Shown here piece by piece: positions 23,716 through 32,503 of a stretch of DNA of 39,165 bases. Within the stretch, counting starts at the first letter, position 1; every line of letters begins with the position of its first letter. The notes beneath the pieces are model-generated. The model was not told where the DNA came from. It did not search any database and saw nothing but the letters and a program-made list of their open reading frames with translations. Where the stretch lies: positions 1 through 39,165 of the forward strand of contig JAOLWQ010000009.1 of the NCBI GenBank assembly GCA_028342535.1, in the 5' to 3' direction. This DNA comes from Methylophilaceae bacterium (GTDB lineage Bacteria; Pseudomonadota; Gammaproteobacteria; Burkholderiales; Methylophilaceae). Position numbers and translations under genes: made by a program.

Positions 23716-25302
23716 TTACCCATCTTTATTCCAAATTGTATAAGCACTATGAATATCCTTATTTAATTCTTTATATTTTTTTACAACTTTAATACCCCTT
23801 GAAAATTCATACTTTTTATCAACTAGACCAAATGGATCATAAAAAATAGATTTTATATTTAACATACTAGCAATTAGTGTTGGTGTTGAGTAGACCGGAG
23901 AAATTACAAAATTAGCCTGGCTTATAATTCTTTCAGGTGTTATTTCATCATTAATAAGAACGATTTTACCGATATTACTTAAATTGGTAATTAATGATGA
24001 ATACGATTTACAAATTGATAAAATCTTTCTTTTCTCTTTAAGATAGATTACAACATTTAAGCCTTTTGATGCTTTTACTATATCCCTAATAAAATCACTG
24101 GTATATTCTTTAGAATAAAATATATCGCCATTATTTGCATACATTGCTCGTGAATAAATTCTCTTCGGAGAGACATCAAAAATAACTAAATTAAAGCTCG
24201 TGGGGCTCAAATTAATTTCTTCACCAGAATCAGTAAAGTTAATTTTATTGATTATCTTAAAAGAAGTTAAAGGATTTGAGTCTTTGAGTGTCTTAAGTTG
24301 GACTTTATCCCAAACGTAAATATTATCCCAATTCATTAATCTATACTCAATCGGATATAAAAACACATTATTTTTTAAATCATAGTTGTATCCGAAATTT
24401 ATTGAATAGTAGATTAAATAATTTTTTTTAAACTTGCCTATCGCCCATAGTGGCGTATATCCCATTTGGGAATTGTTGAAAATAAATGAAAAATTCTTAC
24501 CTTTAACAGAGTTGTCTACAACAATCTTTTTAAAGTGCTCTTTGAATAGTAAATTAAAATATGATTTATCAACTAAGAAATTAATCCAGAAAAGCAGATT
24601 AAGTTTTATTAAATCAACGATTAGTGATGGAATATTATGTAAGGTCAAAAAATCTCCCTTGACTATATCTTTTCGAAAAACTAAATTATTTATTGAATAA
24701 TTATTTGAATAAGCAGTTTTATTAAAAAAGGGATTAATATTTTTATCACTCATACAAAAACTTAAGTAAGATTTAAGATCGGTATCAATACAATTATTCT
24801 TCCTTAAGTCTTCAAAATATATAACTGATGTTGTATTTTTATCTCTATCCTTGCTGACAGAAAAACTTCTAACAAAAGCTTTAGCAATTAAATAAATTGA
24901 GGCTAAATTACAAAAAAAATAAACGCCTAAATATCTAATTCTGTTAACTATGTATAAAGAAATATTTCCTAGAAAACTTAAATTTTTATTTAATATATTG
25001 GCAGGTATGCGTGTATTTATGAGATTTAAAAATGTTGGATTAAAGATATACCTATTAAAATTTGGGCCAAAAAGATATGCCTTTATGTATGCTTTAATAT
25101 CTTTTTCTGAATAATCAAAACCTATTTTTTTAAAAAAGAACTTTTGTGACTTTGAAAGTGTAACTAGCTCTAATAATTGCAAATGCTTATAATGTAAGAA
25201 AAATTTATCATCCCTGACAATCTTTTTATAATTTTTAAGTGCATTAAGATTATTTCTAAATTTACTTAACATATGACTCTTTAATCCACTTATTTGATTC
25301 AT
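23716..25302 (-). CDS. Capsule/surface polysaccharide biosynthesis protein, glycosyltransferase-like
   Basis: A 528-residue, Lys- and Asn-rich, mainly soluble protein with one hydrophobic stretch around residues 125-145. The C-terminal half has a GT-B-like pattern: IYYSINFGYNYD, PIEYRLMNWDNIYVWDKVQ, NLVIFDVSPKRIYSRA, then NVVIYLKEKR and a nucleotide-sugar-site-like VISPVYSTPTLIASMLNIKSIFYDPFG. That last motif resembles the end of capsule sialyl- or polysaccharide transferases and of the so-called PFTS-motif polysaccharide proteins. No catalytic residue can be pointed to with certainty. It is 39 bp after the aminotransferase fusion gene and is AT-richer than its neighbours, which may mean separate acquisition. 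Confidence 0.55.
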   Translation of the reverse strand: MNQISGLKSHMLSKFRNNLNALKNYKKIVRDDKFFLHYKHLQLLELVTLSKSQKFFFKKIGFDYSEKDIKAYIKAYLFGPNFNRYIFNPTFLNLINTRIPANILNKNLSFLGNISLYIVNRIRYLGVYFFCNLASIYLIAKAFVRSFSVSKDRDKNTTSVIYFEDLRKNNCIDTDLKSYLSFCMSDKNINPFFNKTAYSNNYSINNLVFRKDIVKGDFLTLHNIPSLIVDLIKLNLLFWINFLVDKSYFNLLFKEHFKKIVVDNSVKGKNFSFIFNNSQMGYTPLWAIGKFKKNYLIYYSINFGYNYDLKNNVFLYPIEYRLMNWDNIYVWDKVQLKTLKDSNPLTSFKIINKINFTDSGEEINLSPTSFNLVIFDVSPKRIYSRAMYANNGDIFYSKEYTSDFIRDIVKASKGLNVVIYLKEKRKILSICKSYSSLITNLSNIGKIVLINDEITPERIISQANFVISPVYSTPTLIASMLNIKSIFYDPFGLVDKKYEFSRGIKVVKKYKELNKDIHSAYTIWNKDG

Positions 25303-25341
25303 TAGTCGGTGGCCAAAAATTATAATTCATTGGTCTATTGC

Positions 25342-27369
25342 TTAATTTAAACGCTTAAACCCACTATGGCACAATGGGCCATCAATCAAATTCATTACAT
25401 CTCGACCTTCTTCGCATTCTTTGATTGTAGCAAATATTGGGTCGAGTGCCTCAAGATATCCTTTTATAATCTTAGGCGTATGATCAATGCATACGTAGAC
25501 ACTATTTCCAGCCAAGTAACCTTTTGCCAGCATTTCTTGGGTAATCAATGTTTTATAAGCCAATTCATTCTCACTTTGAATTGTAAACCCAGTTAAAGCG
25601 GGCATTCCCCAATAAGAAACACTTAACTCATAGTTATTACCTATCTTTTGTAATCCTTGACGAATTTTTAAACCTGCTTGGGTGATGGTTTCCCATGATT
25701 TAATGCGTTCCATCACTTCTAGAGTCTTAAGCCCGGCAGTTGAACCGATTCGTTCAGTCCAAAATGTGCTGCTAATGAAAGTTGTTTGAGCAGCCTCCAT
25801 CACTTCCCTCTTGCCAATTATTGCGGTAATACCGTAACCATTACCTAGCGCTTTACCAAACATGGCCATATCAGGCTCAACACCATATTTTTTATGTAGG
25901 CCACCAAATGTCTCACGGAAACCTGATGTACATTCATCAAAAATTAATATAATACCTCTGTCAGTTGCTAGCTTTCTAACATTATGTAAGAAGTCATTTT
26001 CTGGCTCCATATTCCGAGCTACTTCCATTTTAATGATGCCTATATCTTTAGCATTTACTAAAGCTTCTAACTCTGCATAGTTATTGTAATTAAATGAGAA
26101 TACTGAATCTTTCAAGCTGCGTGGAACACCATTTGGCTGTAAACCTGAAAGTAAATGTCCATCCAAACTAGCGTCATCTCCTAAATTAGCTGATAAATAC
26201 CAATCATGCCATCCATGGTAACCACAGATAGCAACATTATCTTTTCCTGATGCTGCACGAGCAATTCGAATTGCAATTGCATTTGCTTCGCCACCAGATC
26301 TCGCAAACCTTGCCATATCTGCCCATGGGTGAATCTCAATTAACTTTTCAGCTAAATATACTTCTTCAGGACAATTCAAAGTTGACATATTTCCAGCAGT
26401 AATTGTTTTTTGAACTGCAGCATCAACTTCTGGATGTCCATAACCTAAAATATTAGTTCCAATACCCATAATAGACATATCAATGTATTCTTTTCCATCT
26501 AAATCCCAAACCTTACAACCTTTAGATTTAGAGTAATAAGAGGGCCATTTCTCAGGAAGAAACATTTCTGGTCGTTTAGATAAAAGCATATTTCCACCGG
26601 GAATAACATGCTTTGCACGTTTCCAAAGTTTTTGACCTGTACCCATAATTGCTCCTTCATTTCTAATTAGGCGTTTATTAGCATCGAATATTGCTGGATT
26701 TTCTTCATGTAAAGCTAGCACGTCGCCCCATGAAAAATTTATTTGCGGATGAAAATACTGAAATATTTTTTCAATCACTTCAAAATCAGAGGCTTCATCA
26801 ACAGTCCAACGTAAAGAAGATAAATCCTCACTGTATTTTATAGATTCAATTTTATATTTACCTGAATTACGTAAATATGGAGTTACATGCTCTCTATCAA
26901 ACTGATCATCAGTTTCTTGACTCGCTTTTTCTAAAGCTTTATAGGTGAAAACTTCAATATCCAAACCATCTGGATAAGTTGGCGGGATAGTATTGCTAAG
27001 ATAATCTACATTAGCACCTTTAAACCTCCGAATAGCTTCATCAACTAATTCTGGATCAACAAGAGGGCAGTCACCAGTAATACGGACTAGTACATCAGCT
27101 TGATGAATTTTAGCAGCACTCACATAACGATCTAAAACATCGTTTTCACTCCCCTGCTCACAAGAATAACCTAGCTTGCGCACATGATCAATTAAGGGTA
27201 AATTGCGCTCATCAATTGAAGTCGCAACAATAATTTGATCTAGCTCTTTTGATTGTGCTAAACGCTTAAGAAGTAACTCAATCATTGGGTTGCCCTCAAT
27301 GGCCTTCATTACCTTATTAGGAAGTCTAGTTGAGCCCATTCGGGCCTGAACAATTGCGACTATTTTCAT
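25342..27369 (-). CDS. Fusion of SpsF-type cytidylyltransferase and class III (GSAM-like) aminotransferase
   Basis: A 675-residue bifunctional enzyme. Residues 1-235 are a CMP-sugar-type nucleotidyltransferase: AIVQARMGSTRLPNKVM at 5-21, RITGDCPLVDPELVD at 96-110, and YPDGLDIEVF. Residues 240-675 are a class III aminotransferase close to glutamate-1-semialdehyde aminomutase, with ARSGGEANAIAIR (356-368), Asp478 in FDECTSGFR, and the PLP Lys506 in GKALGNGYG. Fusion means that amination and CTP activation act on the same or successive intermediates of an unusual sugar or sugar acid. It overlaps the aldo/keto reductase gene by ATGA (coupled translation). No NeuB-type synthase is in the window. 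Confidence 0.9.
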   Translation of the reverse strand: MKIVAIVQARMGSTRLPNKVMKAIEGNPMIELLLKRLAQSKELDQIIVATSIDERNLPLIDHVRKLGYSCEQGSENDVLDRYVSAAKIHQADVLVRITGDCPLVDPELVDEAIRRFKGANVDYLSNTIPPTYPDGLDIEVFTYKALEKASQETDDQFDREHVTPYLRNSGKYKIESIKYSEDLSSLRWTVDEASDFEVIEKIFQYFHPQINFSWGDVLALHEENPAIFDANKRLIRNEGAIMGTGQKLWKRAKHVIPGGNMLLSKRPEMFLPEKWPSYYSKSKGCKVWDLDGKEYIDMSIMGIGTNILGYGHPEVDAAVQKTITAGNMSTLNCPEEVYLAEKLIEIHPWADMARFARSGGEANAIAIRIARAASGKDNVAICGYHGWHDWYLSANLGDDASLDGHLLSGLQPNGVPRSLKDSVFSFNYNNYAELEALVNAKDIGIIKMEVARNMEPENDFLHNVRKLATDRGIILIFDECTSGFRETFGGLHKKYGVEPDMAMFGKALGNGYGITAIIGKREVMEAAQTTFISSTFWTERIGSTAGLKTLEVMERIKSWETITQAGLKIRQGLQKIGNNYELSVSYWGMPALTGFTIQSENELAYKTLITQEMLAKGYLAGNSVYVCIDHTPKIIKGYLEALDPIFATIKECEEGRDVMNLIDGPLCHSGFKRLN

Positions 27370-28226
27370 AATTTAGCCCAGTTAGATGGATTAATTAAGT
27401 TTTCATCCTCACTTGCTAAATTAGGTAAGGCTGTCTTCAATGTATCTTTTGAGGTTGAAATTATATCCAATAAATGGTCATTACTGAAAACCCCTACAAT
27501 CACTTGATCAATTTCAGGAAAAGATAGTGGAAAAGATAGCGATGCTTGAAGTGCTGAAACACTACTATCTGAAAGCCACTGATGCCATTGATTCCAAACA
27601 TTATTCCATTGTAAAAATTTTGACGGAATATTTTCTTGTTTGAGTAACAGCAATCCTTGTAAAAAAGTAGATCGTGTATGAATTTCAATACCAGCGTCTT
27701 TTAATCGCCTCATCCAACCAGTATTTATAAGTCGGTTATCAATCAAATTAAGTGGTGCTTGGACTAAATCAAAATGAAAATTTGGAATCAATACATCGAG
27801 TTCTTTAGGTGAGTAAATTGATATACCTATCTTTTTCACCAAACCTTTTTCTTTTAATAATTCTAATGATCGATAAATCTTAGGGCCATCTGAGCCGAGA
27901 AGTTGCTCTGGTTTATGAAGTAATAGACCATAAATATTATTAATGCCTAAACGCAAAAATGAATCATTTACTTGTGAAGTTATCCAGCTAGTAATATCAC
28001 ATCCATCAGGAAATTTTGGAAGTTTGGTAACTAATTTAAAGTTACTTGTATCCATTTTACCTAAGCGGGCTTCACAATCGCCATAATCAATAGCTGTATC
28101 TAATGTATTAATATCATTGGAGGAAGCAGTATTTAAAATCGACTTAACCATCGAAAAAGGAACTTGCCCGTGATTGGTTAAGCCGTAAGTTAATCCAAAT
28201 TGAGCGGTTCCAAGTGCTAACCTCAT
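27366..28226 (-). CDS. Aldo/keto reductase of the glycan operon
   Basis: A 286-residue NAD(P)H-dependent reductase of the (beta/alpha)8 fold. The catalytic tetrad is visible as Asp43 and Tyr48 (LDTAIDYGD), Lys68 (VTKLPK) and His104 (LLLHKPE). The ALGTAQFGLTYGL opening is like that of the aldo/keto reductases in nonulosonate and other surface-sugar loci, which reduce a keto sugar. The stop overlaps the start of the fusion gene; the formyltransferase stop is 5 bp upstream. It should act in the same pathway as the aminotransferase, probably on a carbonyl that is reduced while another is aminated. Confidence 0.9.
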   Translation of the reverse strand: MRLALGTAQFGLTYGLTNHGQVPFSMVKSILNTASSNDINTLDTAIDYGDCEARLGKMDTSNFKLVTKLPKFPDGCDITSWITSQVNDSFLRLGINNIYGLLLHKPEQLLGSDGPKIYRSLELLKEKGLVKKIGISIYSPKELDVLIPNFHFDLVQAPLNLIDNRLINTGWMRRLKDAGIEIHTRSTFLQGLLLLKQENIPSKFLQWNNVWNQWHQWLSDSSVSALQASLSFPLSFPEIDQVIVGVFSNDHLLDIISTSKDTLKTALPNLASEDENLINPSNWAKL

Positions 28227-28231
28227 TTTAC

Positions 28232-29266
28232 TTATTTTAACCCTTTTGGGCTATAAATAGGTCTAGCAAAAGAGCCCTCTAATAATGAACATGGAGTATT
28301 AAATCTATCACCGATGTTAACAGAATTTAAGATATCTTGGCCTTGTTCATTATAGAGTCCTTCAACTACTAATGTAGAACCTTTCAAGGCAACGCATATC
28401 CAAGATTTAGACTTTCTATAAATAATTCCACTTTGGAAGGGGTGAAAAGAACCATCTTGTGGGCTAAGACAAATATCTTTAATTTTAACTTTATTACCAT
28501 TAAGTAATGTTTGAGCTCCAGAATATGGGTCATCAAAAGCACAAATAAATCTTTCGATATCATTTGCTTCTAATGACCAATTTATCCAACTATTAATTTC
28601 TGTATTTAATCTAGGCCAATATGAGGAAAAATACTCTGATTGTCTAATAGAATTTACTGAAAGATTATCTGAACGATAGGTCTTAATAAAATTAATTAAA
28701 AAATGTAAATTTTTTTCTAAGTAATAGTTTTCAAAATCTATTGGCTTTCTAAAATTAGCAGGATATAAAAACTCATCAAAAGCAATAATTTCTCCTGTAT
28801 CTACTCCACCATCAACAACATGCAAAGCACAATATCCAAATTTATTTCCCATCAGTATCTGCCAACTAAATCCACCTCCTCCTCTATTTTGTGGCAAACG
28901 AGTACCGTGAAGGTTTAGCAATTGATTGCCAACCAAAGACTTAATCACAGACTCTTTAAAAATCCAAGCTGCACCAAGGCTGAGATAAAAATAATTTTTA
29001 GTATCTCTTAAAAATTTAATCACATCTTGACTTGAAATATTCTCAGTGGATATATTTTCAACTTTTTGACGTAGAAAAAAATCTGCAAGTGATTCATCAT
29101 CGACAGTCTCACAATTATGTCTTGGTGATGTAACAACTCTAACTGGCATACCTTCAGATTTAGCCCACAAACAAAGCTTTCTCAATAAGACCCCTCCACC
29201 AAGTAGAACAATTCCTTCTATTGGGCCATAACTTTCAATCTGTTTAGTATTTATTTTATTTTGCAT
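28232..29266 (-). CDS. Formyltransferase-domain protein (sugar N-formyltransferase-like)
   Basis: A 344-residue member of the family that moves a formyl group from 10-formyl-THF to an amine. The catalytic triad is visible: Asn118 and His120 in LLNLHGTRLPQNRGGGG, and Asp156 in DGGVDTGEI. The N-terminal nucleotide-fold strand IVLLGGGVLLRKL is not as in methionyl-tRNA formyltransferase, and the C-terminal part (about 230-344) resembles the OB-like end of Fmt and ArnA. It is the first gene of the operon, so an amino sugar or amino acid made by the fused aminotransferase is the expected substrate, giving an N-formyl group as in many O-antigens. Confidence 0.85.
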   Translation of the reverse strand: MQNKINTKQIESYGPIEGIVLLGGGVLLRKLCLWAKSEGMPVRVVTSPRHNCETVDDESLADFFLRQKVENISTENISSQDVIKFLRDTKNYFYLSLGAAWIFKESVIKSLVGNQLLNLHGTRLPQNRGGGGFSWQILMGNKFGYCALHVVDGGVDTGEIIAFDEFLYPANFRKPIDFENYYLEKNLHFLINFIKTYRSDNLSVNSIRQSEYFSSYWPRLNTEINSWINWSLEANDIERFICAFDDPYSGAQTLLNGNKVKIKDICLSPQDGSFHPFQSGIIYRKSKSWICVALKGSTLVVEGLYNEQGQDILNSVNIGDRFNTPCSLLEGSFARPIYSPKGLK

Positions 29267-29325
29267 ATTTATCTTGAGATGTTCTTAAGAAAAATTTTTA
29301 GCTCTTAGTATAACCTTTAATATTT

Positions 29326-30783
29326 TTATGTTCCACAAAAAGTCTTATAGTCAGAATTCATCTTTTTATTTGGGTTACGATAAATTTCATTGGATAATGT
29401 TTCCTCAAATGGATTCCTCAAGGCTTCAAGTAAGGCCATGAAAGGCTCTATATCACCACCTTCTCCTGCCAACAATACCTCTTCTACATAATAGTTGTTA
29501 GGTATAATGACGGGGTTACTATCGCGCATCAAACAAAGAGAGAGATTTAGCGGTTTTGAGTTTCGTAAAAGTCTTTCCTTCCACTCCATATACCATTTTT
29601 GAAATGCTGGAGATTTGTAAGCTTTATTTTCTGGCATATTTTCCTGAGTTAAGTCACGAAAAGTTCTGGTATAGTCTGCTTTCGAAGTTTGCATCCAATC
29701 TAAAAATTTTTGAGCAAGAGAGAAATCTTCTACTTCCTCTCCAAATAGTCCGAGCTTGCAACGCATACCTGTAATCCATGCCTGATTAAAGATTTTACTG
29801 TAACTATCAATCGCCTCTTCTGCGAGCTTCACTGCCCTCCCCGATTCCTTATGTAAAAGAGGTAGCAAGCTGTCGGCCAATTTTACTAGATTCCATTGGG
29901 CGACATGCGCCTGACTTCCATAACTATAACGTCCATGAGAATCAATTGAGCTAAATACTTTTCCCATAGAAAATATGTCCATAAAAGCACAGGGACCATA
30001 ATCAATAGTTTCACCACTAATAGTCATATTATCAGTATTCATTACGCCATGAATGAACCCGATGTGCATCCATGCGGCGACGAGTTTGGCTTGACGCTCG
30101 ACCACAGCTTTAAGGAAATCGAGATAAGGATTTTCCTGCTGAACAAGTTTAGGGTAATGACGAGCTATTGAATAATCAGCTAAAATCTTAAGCCCTTCAA
30201 ATCCTTTGGTAAAGTTGGCATATTCAAAAGTGCCTACGCGTATGTGGCTAGAAGCAACACGCGTCAAAATTGCACCATCTAATAAAGATGAACGCATGAC
30301 TGATTCACCAGATAATACCAAAGCAAGGCTTCGGGTTGTAGGAATTTTTAATGCATGCATGGCTTCACTAATAAGGTATTCTCTAAGCATTGGGGCAAGA
30401 GCCGCACGACCATCACCATTTCTTGAGTAAGGAGTTGGGCCAGAACCTTTTAGCTGTATGTCGAAGCGTTTGTTATCGGGCGTAATTTGCTCACCAACTA
30501 AATGCGCACGACCATCGCCTAGTATCGAAAAATGGCCGAACTGATGCCCAGCATAGGCTTGTGCGATAGGACTTGTATCTTTGGGTAGTTGATTGCCAGA
30601 AAAAAGTTGAGCAAGCATTTTTTTATCATCAGTAGGTAAATCAATGCCGAGTGAATTTGCCAGATCATTATTAAAAAGTAAAAGCTGTGGCTCACTTACA
30701 GGTGTCGGATTAATGCGAGAAAATAAATATTCCGGCAAGTCAGCATAGCTATTTTCTAATCGCCAACCATAAGAATGGCTCAT
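29326..30783 (-). CDS. selO: Protein adenylyltransferase SelO (YdiU/UPF0061), Cys form
   Basis: SelO is a pseudokinase that transfers AMP from ATP to protein Ser, Thr or Tyr and takes part in redox stress responses. About 485 residues give the full length. Visible blocks are AYAGHQFGHFSILGDGRAHLVGE, LKGSGPTPYSRNGDGRAAL, REYLISEAMHAL, TRVASSHIRVGTFEY and HGVMNTDNMTISGETIDYGPC. The C-terminus TFCGT has Cys where selenoprotein members carry selenocysteine. An in-frame TTG lies three codons earlier (30792), but the ATG at 30783, giving MSHSYGWRLENSYADLP, is preferred. It ends 59 bp before the formyltransferase start and may be read with the glycan operon. Confidence 0.93.
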   Translation of the reverse strand: MSHSYGWRLENSYADLPEYLFSRINPTPVSEPQLLLFNNDLANSLGIDLPTDDKKMLAQLFSGNQLPKDTSPIAQAYAGHQFGHFSILGDGRAHLVGEQITPDNKRFDIQLKGSGPTPYSRNGDGRAALAPMLREYLISEAMHALKIPTTRSLALVLSGESVMRSSLLDGAILTRVASSHIRVGTFEYANFTKGFEGLKILADYSIARHYPKLVQQENPYLDFLKAVVERQAKLVAAWMHIGFIHGVMNTDNMTISGETIDYGPCAFMDIFSMGKVFSSIDSHGRYSYGSQAHVAQWNLVKLADSLLPLLHKESGRAVKLAEEAIDSYSKIFNQAWITGMRCKLGLFGEEVEDFSLAQKFLDWMQTSKADYTRTFRDLTQENMPENKAYKSPAFQKWYMEWKERLLRNSKPLNLSLCLMRDSNPVIIPNNYYVEEVLLAGEGGDIEPFMALLEALRNPFEETLSNEIYRNPNKKMNSDYKTFCGT

Positions 30784-30878
30784 GAAGGACAAGCTTTAAT
30801 AAAAGAAGATTCTGACATGATATTATTTTAATTTAATCCCTATTTAAAAACCAATAAATTTTCACTAAAGGAAAGTAT

Positions 30879-31064
30879 ATGTTTAAAAAACATTTAAATG
30901 AATCAGGCAAAAATTACACTGAGCATTTTATTTTTGCTTTTATTGCTGGGTGGTTATTAATATATGCAGGAATTACATCAATTATTCATTCCCTTATTCC
31001 TAGTTTATTCCCATTTACCAGCCAAAAAATTGTACAAAAGCTAGAAAGTAAAATAAAAATTTAA
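30879..31064 (+). CDS. DUF6356-like small membrane protein (copy 1)
   Basis: Sixty-one residues with two hydrophobic segments. HLNESGKNYTEHFIFAF followed by GITSIIHSLIPSLFPFTSQ fits the short DUF6356 pattern (HL..S...H, IH.L.P.LF..T). A paralogue is at 38098-38319. Function unknown; probably in the inner membrane. AAAGGAAAG lies before the ATG at good distance. Its stop overlaps by 4 bp the stop of the small gene on the other strand. Confidence 0.7.
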   Translation: MFKKHLNESGKNYTEHFIFAFIAGWLLIYAGITSIIHSLIPSLFPFTSQKIVQKLESKIKI

Positions 31065-31237
31065 AATCCTTTTAATTTGAAAAAAATATAGAACAAAATA
31101 CCCATAAAAATAATAGGGATAGACAATAAAAATGATTCTTTTGGAGTTGCAAAGATACTTTTAATGGAATGGCGATAATAAAAAACAATCATTGTAAAAG
31201 CCAAAATCAGTCCCAATATTCGAAAATCTGAAGTCAT
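31061..31237 (-). CDS. Small two-span membrane protein, 58 residues
   Basis: Opens MTSDFRILGLILAFTMIV and has two hydrophobic segments separated by a basic, proline-containing loop (YRHSIKSIFATPKESF), then ends KLKGF. It fills the gap between the DUF6356-like gene and the pseudoazurin gene with stop codons overlapping the former. GAGGGT, part of repeat copy B, lies 10 bp before the ATG and may act as ribosome binding site. No family recognised. The clean hairpin-like topology and the tight fit support a real gene. Confidence 0.5.
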   Translation of the reverse strand: MTSDFRILGLILAFTMIVFYYRHSIKSIFATPKESFLLSIPIIFMGILFYIFFKLKGF

Positions 31238-31244
31238 TAGATAA

Positions 31245-31275
31245 GTTTACCCTCAGACAAATAAACGGGCAAATG
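31245..31275 (+). repeat. Second-family repeat, copy B
   Basis: GTTTACCCTCAGACAAATAA followed by ACGGGCAAATG. It lies between the pseudoazurin stop and the start of the small 58-residue gene. On the minus strand its GAGGGT may serve the small gene as ribosome binding site. Confidence 0.6.
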
Positions 31276-31362
31276 TTAAGTTGAGTTGAAAAACCAAATC
31301 GTATGCTTAAGTAAAAAAGTTAAGTGGGTAAGCAGATGAGCCTTAACTTTTTACTATTTTTT

Positions 31363-31824
31363 TTATTTAACTTCTAACAAGTATTTAGAAAATCTACCTT
31401 TACCTGCAGCAAATTTTTCTTCTAACTTTTTAGCAGCAGTTTTAGCAGCTTTAGAATTAACGCTTACATCACCAACAGTTATTATACCGACCATCCCGAA
31501 CATAGCGTGAGGGGTACAGTTGTAACCATATAAACCTTCTATATCAAACTTAACTGAGATTGATTTTTCTCCAGCTTTTTTAGTTAATTTACCCATCCAA
31601 GGCTTAGCCCCTTTTGGAAGCATTTCTTTTATGGATGCTGAATTATGCATTGCATCTCCAGTCCAAGTTACTGTATCACCCTTCTTAATATTTAATACAG
31701 CTGGTTCAAATATAAACATATCAGGGGCACTACCGTTTAGCATTTTAACTTGATGTTCTTTTGCAAAAACATTTCCAATAGAAAAAAGTAGCAGTAACAA
31801 CATAAATTTTTTTATCTTTAGCAT
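31363..31824 (-). CDS. Pseudoazurin/plastocyanin-like blue copper protein
   Basis: A 153-residue periplasmic electron carrier of the type I copper fold. Signal peptide about 1-21 (ending VFA). The copper ligands are His60 (DAMHNS) and Cys103, His106 and Met111 (YNCTPHAMFGM), with the pseudoazurin spacing. MFIFEPAVLNIKKGDTVTW is the classic cupredoxin strand. A 30-residue Ala/Lys-rich tail follows. The ATG at 31824 is chosen over a TTG 17 codons earlier because AAGGAAA precedes it and the signal peptide then starts properly. It is the last gene of the apparently Fur-controlled operon, so it may replace an iron cytochrome under iron shortage. Confidence 0.9.
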   Translation of the reverse strand: MLKIKKFMLLLLLFSIGNVFAKEHQVKMLNGSAPDMFIFEPAVLNIKKGDTVTWTGDAMHNSASIKEMLPKGAKPWMGKLTKKAGEKSISVKFDIEGLYGYNCTPHAMFGMVGIITVGDVSVNSKAAKTAAKKLEEKFAAGKGRFSKYLLEVK

Positions 31825-31855
31825 AATCTTAATTTCCTTATAAATTTTACAATAA

Positions 31856-32482
31856 TCACCGACTATAAAATTCAACTACCGAACCGGGACTCATAATTGT
31901 TGCATATGGAATTTCATCTGAATCTGGGTATCTAATGTAACTTACCTTAAATTCTTTCACATCTAATGAAATATATTCTGGCAAATCTCTTTCCATTTTT
32001 TGTATTGACTCAACAACCAAAGGAATAGTTCTACTTTTTTCTTTTACTTCAATACAATCACCAGGCTTACATTTATAAGATGGAATATTCACTACTTTTC
32101 CATTAACCCTAACATGCTTATGATTAACAAATTGTCTTGCGGCAAATACGGTCGGGACTAAATTAGACCTATAAACTATAGCATCTAGCCTAGATTCAAG
32201 AAGAATAAGAAGGTTTTCACTAGTATCCCCTTTTTTAGCATAAGCTTCTTTGTATATATTTCTAAATTGCTTTTCACCAATATTTCCATAATAACCTTTC
32301 AGTTTTTGCTTTTCCCTTAACTGAACTCCGTAATCACTTCTTCTTCTTACGCCCTTTGCACCATGTTGGCCTGGCCCATAAGTTCGATTATTCGTTGGGC
32401 AGTTATCTTTACCCCAAATATTTTCTCCCATTTGTCTTGATAGTTTGTTTTTTGGTGTTTGCCTAGGGCCTCTATTGGGCAT
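31856..32482 (-). CDS. rpsD: 30S ribosomal protein S4, alphaproteobacterial-type
   Basis: S4 nucleates assembly of the 30S body. The 208-residue length is normal. YGPGQHGAKG, REKQKLKGYYGNIGEKQFRNIY and the S4 RNA-binding domain at about 98-160 (ESRLDAIVYR, ARQFVNHKHVRVNGKVVNIPSY) are clear. KLKGYYGNIGEKQF, VPTVFAARQFVNH and the ending VVEFYSR are typical of Alphaproteobacteria, unlike the betaproteobacterial look of smc and queF. The N-terminus lacks the four zinc cysteines (C-minus form). It is not in an rpsM-rpsK-rpoA context; it sits between an unknown gene (21 bp) and pseudoazurin (31 bp) behind a Fur-like promoter. AAGGAAG precedes the ATG. It may be a second, regulated S4. Confidence 0.93.
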   Translation of the reverse strand: MPNRGPRQTPKNKLSRQMGENIWGKDNCPTNNRTYGPGQHGAKGVRRRSDYGVQLREKQKLKGYYGNIGEKQFRNIYKEAYAKKGDTSENLLILLESRLDAIVYRSNLVPTVFAARQFVNHKHVRVNGKVVNIPSYKCKPGDCIEVKEKSRTIPLVVESIQKMERDLPEYISLDVKEFKVSYIRYPDSDEIPYATIMSPGSVVEFYSR

Positions 32483-32503
32483 GATTACTTCCTTTTATTG
32501 TAA

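Noticed and set aside
31856-32482. Using rpsD to call the organism alphaproteobacterial
   Set aside because: smc and queF at the left edge point to betaproteobacteria, and rpsD stands in an apparently acquired region, so transfer is the simpler reading.
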